Below, piece after piece: positions 6,424 through 9,889 of a stretch of DNA of 9,889 bases. The notes below the pieces were generated by a model, which searched no databases, was not told the DNA's origin, and saw only the letters and a list, made by a program, of their open reading frames with translations. The stretch is taken from the NCBI GenBank assembly GCA_964476375.1, contig CAYYZW010000077.1, forward strand, positions 1-9,889. The letters are read 5' to 3'. Within the stretch, counting starts at the first letter, position 1, and each line of letters opens with the position of its first letter. A program made the translations under genes and the position numbers. This stretch comes from SAT2750 sp964476375 (lineage in GTDB: Bacteria; Planctomycetota; Planctomycetia; Pirellulales; Pirellulaceae).

Positions 6424-8817
6424 ATGACATTCACACGGAATAGGAGCCCGCAGCGGACACAGGTGCTTCTGCTGCTGTCGCTGGGGTGCCTGCTTCTGCT
6501 GCCAGTTCCTGCGGTCCAGGGAGGCGAACCGGCGGATTCCTTTCCGCGGCAGCAGATTGATTTCTTTGAACGATCGGTCCGCCCGCTCTTGATCGAACAT
6601 TGTTCCGAGTGCCATTCCCAGGAAAGCAAACCGCTGCGGGGACAGTTCCGGGTTGATGACCGGCGACATCTGCTGGCCGGGGGCGACCGGGGGCCTGCCA
6701 TCGTCCCGGGCGATCCGGAAAAAAGCCTTTTGTGGAGGGCAGTGGAGTATGTGGACGAGGATCTGCAGATGCCGCCCGCGGGCAAACTCTCCGATCGGGA
6801 AAGAGAGGTTATCAAGCAGTGGGTCCGCCTGGGGGTACCGATGCCCGTTGCAAAAACGCGGAATTCAACATTAAAAAAAGATCATCCCGATGCCGGCGGG
6901 CTGCACTGGTCCTTTGTTCCGCTCGGCAACGAGTCCCTTCCTGGTATCCGTCAACAGGACTGGGCCCGCACGCGTGTCGATGTGTTCGTTTCCAGGGGGC
7001 ATCGCCGTGAGAAACTCCGGCCCTCGCCACCCGCCACCAGGCGGGAGCTTATCCGGAGGTTGAATTTTGACCTGCTTGGACTTCCTCCAAGCAGTGATGC
7101 GTTAAACGCCTTCCAGGCCGATCGGTCTGCGGACGCGTGGGAACGACTTGTGGACCGAACATTGGCGTCCCCCCGCTACGGGGAACGCTGGGGGCGTTAC
7201 TGGCTGGATTTGGCGCGTTATACGGATACCACGGCGTCCTGGCTGCAAAGCACAGGCCAGGCGCATCTCTACCGGGACTGGGTGATTGGTGCCTTAAATC
7301 GTGACCTGGCGTATGACCGGTTTGTGACCCTCCAGCTGGCTGCGGACAAGGTACCCGTGAGTGACTCCAGGGATATTGCGGCGCTCGGTTTTCTGGGACT
7401 GAGCCCCACCTACTGGAAGGAACTTCAGCTTTCGAAAGAGGTGATTCGTGAAATCGTGGCAGAGGAATGGGAAGAACGAATCGATGTCGTCGGCCGTACA
7501 TTCCTGGGCTTGAGTATCGCCTGTGCCCGCTGCCATGATCACAAGTTCGATCCCATCACGACCCGGGATTACTATGCACTGGCCGGGGTATTTGCCAGCA
7601 CTCGACTGGTTGGCCGGTCGTTACTTCCACCCGAAGAGGCTCGCGAGGTGGAGAAGGCCCATCACCGCGTCCACGAGATCGAGAAACAGATTGCCCGGCT
7701 CAAGCAGGAGAAGACAGAAACGGATTCCCAGGAGGCGATCGTGGCCCTCCAGGAGGAGATGGAGAATCTGAAGGAAGCCACGCCACATTTTGATCAACCA
7801 CTTGCTCATGCCGTGGACGATGCCAGTCTCTACGTGCTTGATGATGGCCCGGATCGGACCCGTCTCGAATACCGCGAGGGTCAACCGCGAAACCTGCCGG
7901 TCTTTCTCAGGGGGAATCCAGCAACACCGGGGGATGTTGTTCCTCGCCGTTTTTTGGAAGTCTTTTCGGGTGGAGGGGCCGAGCCGTTTCAGCATGGGAG
8001 TGGCCGCGGGGACCTGGCACATTCCCTGGTCACCGATGCCCGCAGCCTGCTTGCCCGGGTGGTGGTCAACCGCACGTGGATGAATCATTTTGGCGCAGGA
8101 CTTGTGACGACACCAAGTGATTACGGGCACCAGGGTGAACGGCCCAGTCATCCGGATCTCCTGGAGGACCTGGCCCGGGGTTTAGTTGACCATGGCTGGT
8201 CATTGAAATGGTTGCACCGCGAGATCCTTATCTCCTCGACCTACCGGCAATCGTCGGCCTATGACCAGGGGAATTACCAGCGGGATCCGGACAACAGGTA
8301 TTTATGGCGGATGAACCGCCGGCAGCTGGACATCGAGGCCTGGCGTGACACGATGCTCTCGGTATCCGGCCGCCTCGACCTGCAAATGGCGGGGCCGGCA
8401 GGTGTCCTCGCAGAGGCCGGGAATCATCGCCGTACGGTCTACGGCCAGGTGGCCCGCCGGGATCTCGATTCGGTATTACAGATGTATGGGTTTCCTCCCC
8501 CGATTTCCCATAGTCCACGGCGCGAGGCCAATATCACGGCCCTTCAACAACTCTACGTGTTGAATGGCGAGTTCATTCGGCGACGTGCAGCGGACCTGGT
8601 TGGGCGCCTTCAGCCGCAGCGGGGCCTGTTCTCCGAGGAGGTGGTGAACCAGGCATTCCTGCTGCTGTACCATCGTCCGGCGGAAAAGGAAGAGCTTGAA
8701 ATGACACGGGATTACTTCCAGCAGTCGAAGCCGGCTCCCGCCGACTCGGGGTTTGGGCGCTGGCACCAACTGTTCCAGGTTTTACTGGGAGGCAACGAGC
8801 TTGCCTTCGTGGATTGA
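6424..8817 (+). CDS. PSD1-type protein: planctomycete cytochrome C (PSCyt1), DUF1549 and DUF1553 domains
   Basis: The 797-residue secreted protein has, in order: a signal peptide (about 1-36, RNRSPQR then a Leu-rich core ending near AVQGG); a PSCyt1 domain (about 47-140, PF07635) with haem-binding motif C60-S-E-C63-H64 and a later M-P-P that may supply the axial Met; DUF1549/PSCyt2 (about 184-396, PF07583) with LGLPPSS, ERWGRYWLDLARYTD and a second CxxCH motif, C367-A-R-C370-H371-DHKFDPI; a charged coiled coil (about 404-454, rich in E, K, Q); and DUF1553/PSD1 (about 490-776, PF07587) with RNLPVFLRGNPATPGDVVPR, NRTWMNHFGAGLV and the closing ITALQQLYVLNGEF. It probably carries c-type haem and takes part in periplasmic electron transfer or oxidation; the true reaction is unknown. 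At 797 residues it is shorter than many relatives. ATG at 6424 was preferred to a frame start at 6286 because it gives a clean signal peptide and no overlap with the phosphodiesterase. The downstream DUF1501 gene, 15 bases on, is its usual partner. Confidence 0.94.
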   Translation: MTFTRNRSPQRTQVLLLLSLGCLLLLPVPAVQGGEPADSFPRQQIDFFERSVRPLLIEHCSECHSQESKPLRGQFRVDDRRHLLAGGDRGPAIVPGDPEKSLLWRAVEYVDEDLQMPPAGKLSDREREVIKQWVRLGVPMPVAKTRNSTLKKDHPDAGGLHWSFVPLGNESLPGIRQQDWARTRVDVFVSRGHRREKLRPSPPATRRELIRRLNFDLLGLPPSSDALNAFQADRSADAWERLVDRTLASPRYGERWGRYWLDLARYTDTTASWLQSTGQAHLYRDWVIGALNRDLAYDRFVTLQLAADKVPVSDSRDIAALGFLGLSPTYWKELQLSKEVIREIVAEEWEERIDVVGRTFLGLSIACARCHDHKFDPITTRDYYALAGVFASTRLVGRSLLPPEEAREVEKAHHRVHEIEKQIARLKQEKTETDSQEAIVALQEEMENLKEATPHFDQPLAHAVDDASLYVLDDGPDRTRLEYREGQPRNLPVFLRGNPATPGDVVPRRFLEVFSGGGAEPFQHGSGRGDLAHSLVTDARSLLARVVVNRTWMNHFGAGLVTTPSDYGHQGERPSHPDLLEDLARGLVDHGWSLKWLHREILISSTYRQSSAYDQGNYQRDPDNRYLWRMNRRQLDIEAWRDTMLSVSGRLDLQMAGPAGVLAEAGNHRRTVYGQVARRDLDSVLQMYGFPPPISHSPRREANITALQQLYVLNGEFIRRRAADLVGRLQPQRGLFSEEVVNQAFLLLYHRPAEKEELEMTRDYFQQSKPAPADSGFGRWHQLFQVLLGGNELAFVD

Positions 8818-8832
8818 AGAGGCGAGAGAGTG

Positions 8833-9889
8833 ATGGAAAAGATAAATCTTGATCGGCGGACGATGATCCAGGCGCTGGCCGGTGGTGCTGGTTCGCTGGG
8901 ACTTGTGAGCCAGGTTCTTTCCGACCAGTCGCCAGGACTCCACCATCGGGCTTCTGCCAGCAGGGTGATCCAGCTGTTCATGAACGGCGGCCCCTTCCAG
9001 GGGGATTTCCTGGACCCCAAGCCGCTGCTCTCCAGGTATGAAGGGCAGAGGCCGGCCGAGGCGGATCTGCGGACAGAGCGGCCCACGGCAGGTCTTCTTT
9101 CCTCCCCCTTTAAGTACAGCAAGCAGGGAGAAAGTGGTTTGCCGATGAGCGAGTTGTTGCCTGGCCTGGCACGCCATGCCGACGAACTCTGCGTAGTGCG
9201 GTCGATGTACACCGACAATCCAAATCATGGCCCGGCCCTGCTTTTAATGAACAATGGTACGATTACCCCCACGGTCCCCAGCATGGGTGCGTGGATGATG
9301 TACGGGCTTGGATCCGAGAACAAGAACCTGCCGGGTTACGTGGTACTCTGCCCGGGGCGGCCCTCTCGTTTCTCGATTCTCTGGAACAGTGCTTTTTTGC
9401 CATCGAGGTACCAGGGGACGTACATCAACCACTCATCGCTCGACCCGGAAAAAATGATTCCCTTCCTGACAAACCCGACGATCGGACGGGAACAGCAGCA
9501 ACGGCAAATGGGGCTGCTCCAGCAGCTCAACAGGCGGCACCTGGAAAAGCGAGTGACGGATCGAAAGCTGGAGGCGCGGATTGCCGCCATGGAGACCGCC
9601 TTTCGCATGCAGTTTTCCGCCAGCGACGCTTTTGACTTGGCGGGTGAGACAGCCGATACCAGGGAACGTTATGGCAAGGGGCATTTTGCGAACGGATGCC
9701 TGCTTGCCCGCCGACTTGCCGAACGGGATGTCCGCTTCATCCAGGTCTACCATGGGAACGGACAGCCCTGGGACACGCACAACGCCCATCACAAGAAGAG
9801 TCGGGAATTGGCGGGAACGATGGACCAGCCGGTTGCGGCGCTTCTGGATGACCTCAAGGAGCGGGGGATGCTGGAGGATACGCTGGTGG
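8833..9889 (+). CDS. DUF1501 family exported protein, 3' end cut off by window edge
   Basis: This second DUF1501 (PF07394) protein has 352 full codons in the window and runs off the right edge. The N-terminus has a twin-arginine-like signal (L-D-R8-R9-T-M-I-Q) and a Gly/Ala/Leu stretch, so Tat export is likely. Landmarks: VIQLFMNGGPFQGDFLDPKP, LLSSPFKYSKQGESGLPMSELL, VVRSMYTDNPNHGPALLLMN, LWNSAFLPSRYQGTYI, the LLQQLNRRHL region, CLLARRLAERDVRFIQVYHG and QPWDTHNAHH. The expected C-terminal GGEFGRTP-type motif lies beyond the edge. It is the subfamily normally found right after a PSD1 gene, and here it follows one after 15 bases. ATG 8833 is used; the in-frame GTG at 8830 is possible, and a purine-rich GAGGCGAGAGAG lies ahead. 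It shares only family signatures with the DUF1501 protein at the left edge, so the two are not recent copies. Molecular function not known. Confidence 0.94.
   Translation, partial: MEKINLDRRTMIQALAGGAGSLGLVSQVLSDQSPGLHHRASASRVIQLFMNGGPFQGDFLDPKPLLSRYEGQRPAEADLRTERPTAGLLSSPFKYSKQGESGLPMSELLPGLARHADELCVVRSMYTDNPNHGPALLLMNNGTITPTVPSMGAWMMYGLGSENKNLPGYVVLCPGRPSRFSILWNSAFLPSRYQGTYINHSSLDPEKMIPFLTNPTIGREQQQRQMGLLQQLNRRHLEKRVTDRKLEARIAAMETAFRMQFSASDAFDLAGETADTRERYGKGHFANGCLLARRLAERDVRFIQVYHGNGQPWDTHNAHHKKSRELAGTMDQPVAALLDDLKERGMLEDTLV

Noticed and set aside
8712..9228. Overlapping minus-strand frames of 148 and 168 codons opposite the right DUF1501 gene
   Set aside because: They lie antisense to a strongly recognisable DUF1501 protein and carry no motifs of their own.

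Overview
The window looks like a piece of a planctomycete chromosome. The evidence is two DUF1501 genes, one PSCyt1/DUF1549/DUF1553 (PSD1-type) gene, a formylglycine-dependent sulfatase and an EF-hand/esterase fusion, a combination typical of Planctomycetes, in moderately GC-rich DNA. The genus cannot be told from sequence alone. I saw no tRNA, rRNA, CRISPR array, IS element or phage gene.

Layout: the genes lie in two divergent blocks that part at about 4337-4527. The left block is on the minus strand. In transcription order it holds a sulfatase (4336-2915) and, 45 bases on, an EF-hand alpha/beta-hydrolase (2869-1739). These two probably form one operon, read from a good sigma-70-type promoter with a perfect TATAAT at 4383-4378. 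After a 207-base gap comes a small 69-codon gene (1531-1322), preceded by a near-consensus sigma-54 (-24/-12) element at 1593-1578. After another 160-base gap comes a DUF1501 gene (1161 to the left edge, 3' end missing).

The right block is on the plus strand and is one tightly packed set: a class IV PLP aminotransferase (4546-5532), an exported glycerophosphodiester phosphodiesterase-like protein (5532-6392, start overlapping the previous stop), a PSD1-type secreted cytochrome-like protein (6424-8817) and a second DUF1501 gene (8833 to the right edge, 3' end missing).

How the genes may work together: the sulfatase and the esterase both carry signal peptides, which fits removal of sulfate and acyl groups from an exported or periplasmic polymer. 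The PSD1/DUF1501 pair is a recurring planctomycete module whose biochemical role is, as far as I know, not established. The phosphodiesterase and aminotransferase ahead of it look co-transcribed with it, but the link in function is unclear.

The most unusual signals are regulatory: the sigma-54-type element with a nearby inverted repeat ahead of the tiny unknown gene, and a terminator-like hairpin on the plus strand in the divergent region where no plus-strand gene ends. I did not find convincing evidence of a wholly new multi-gene system.
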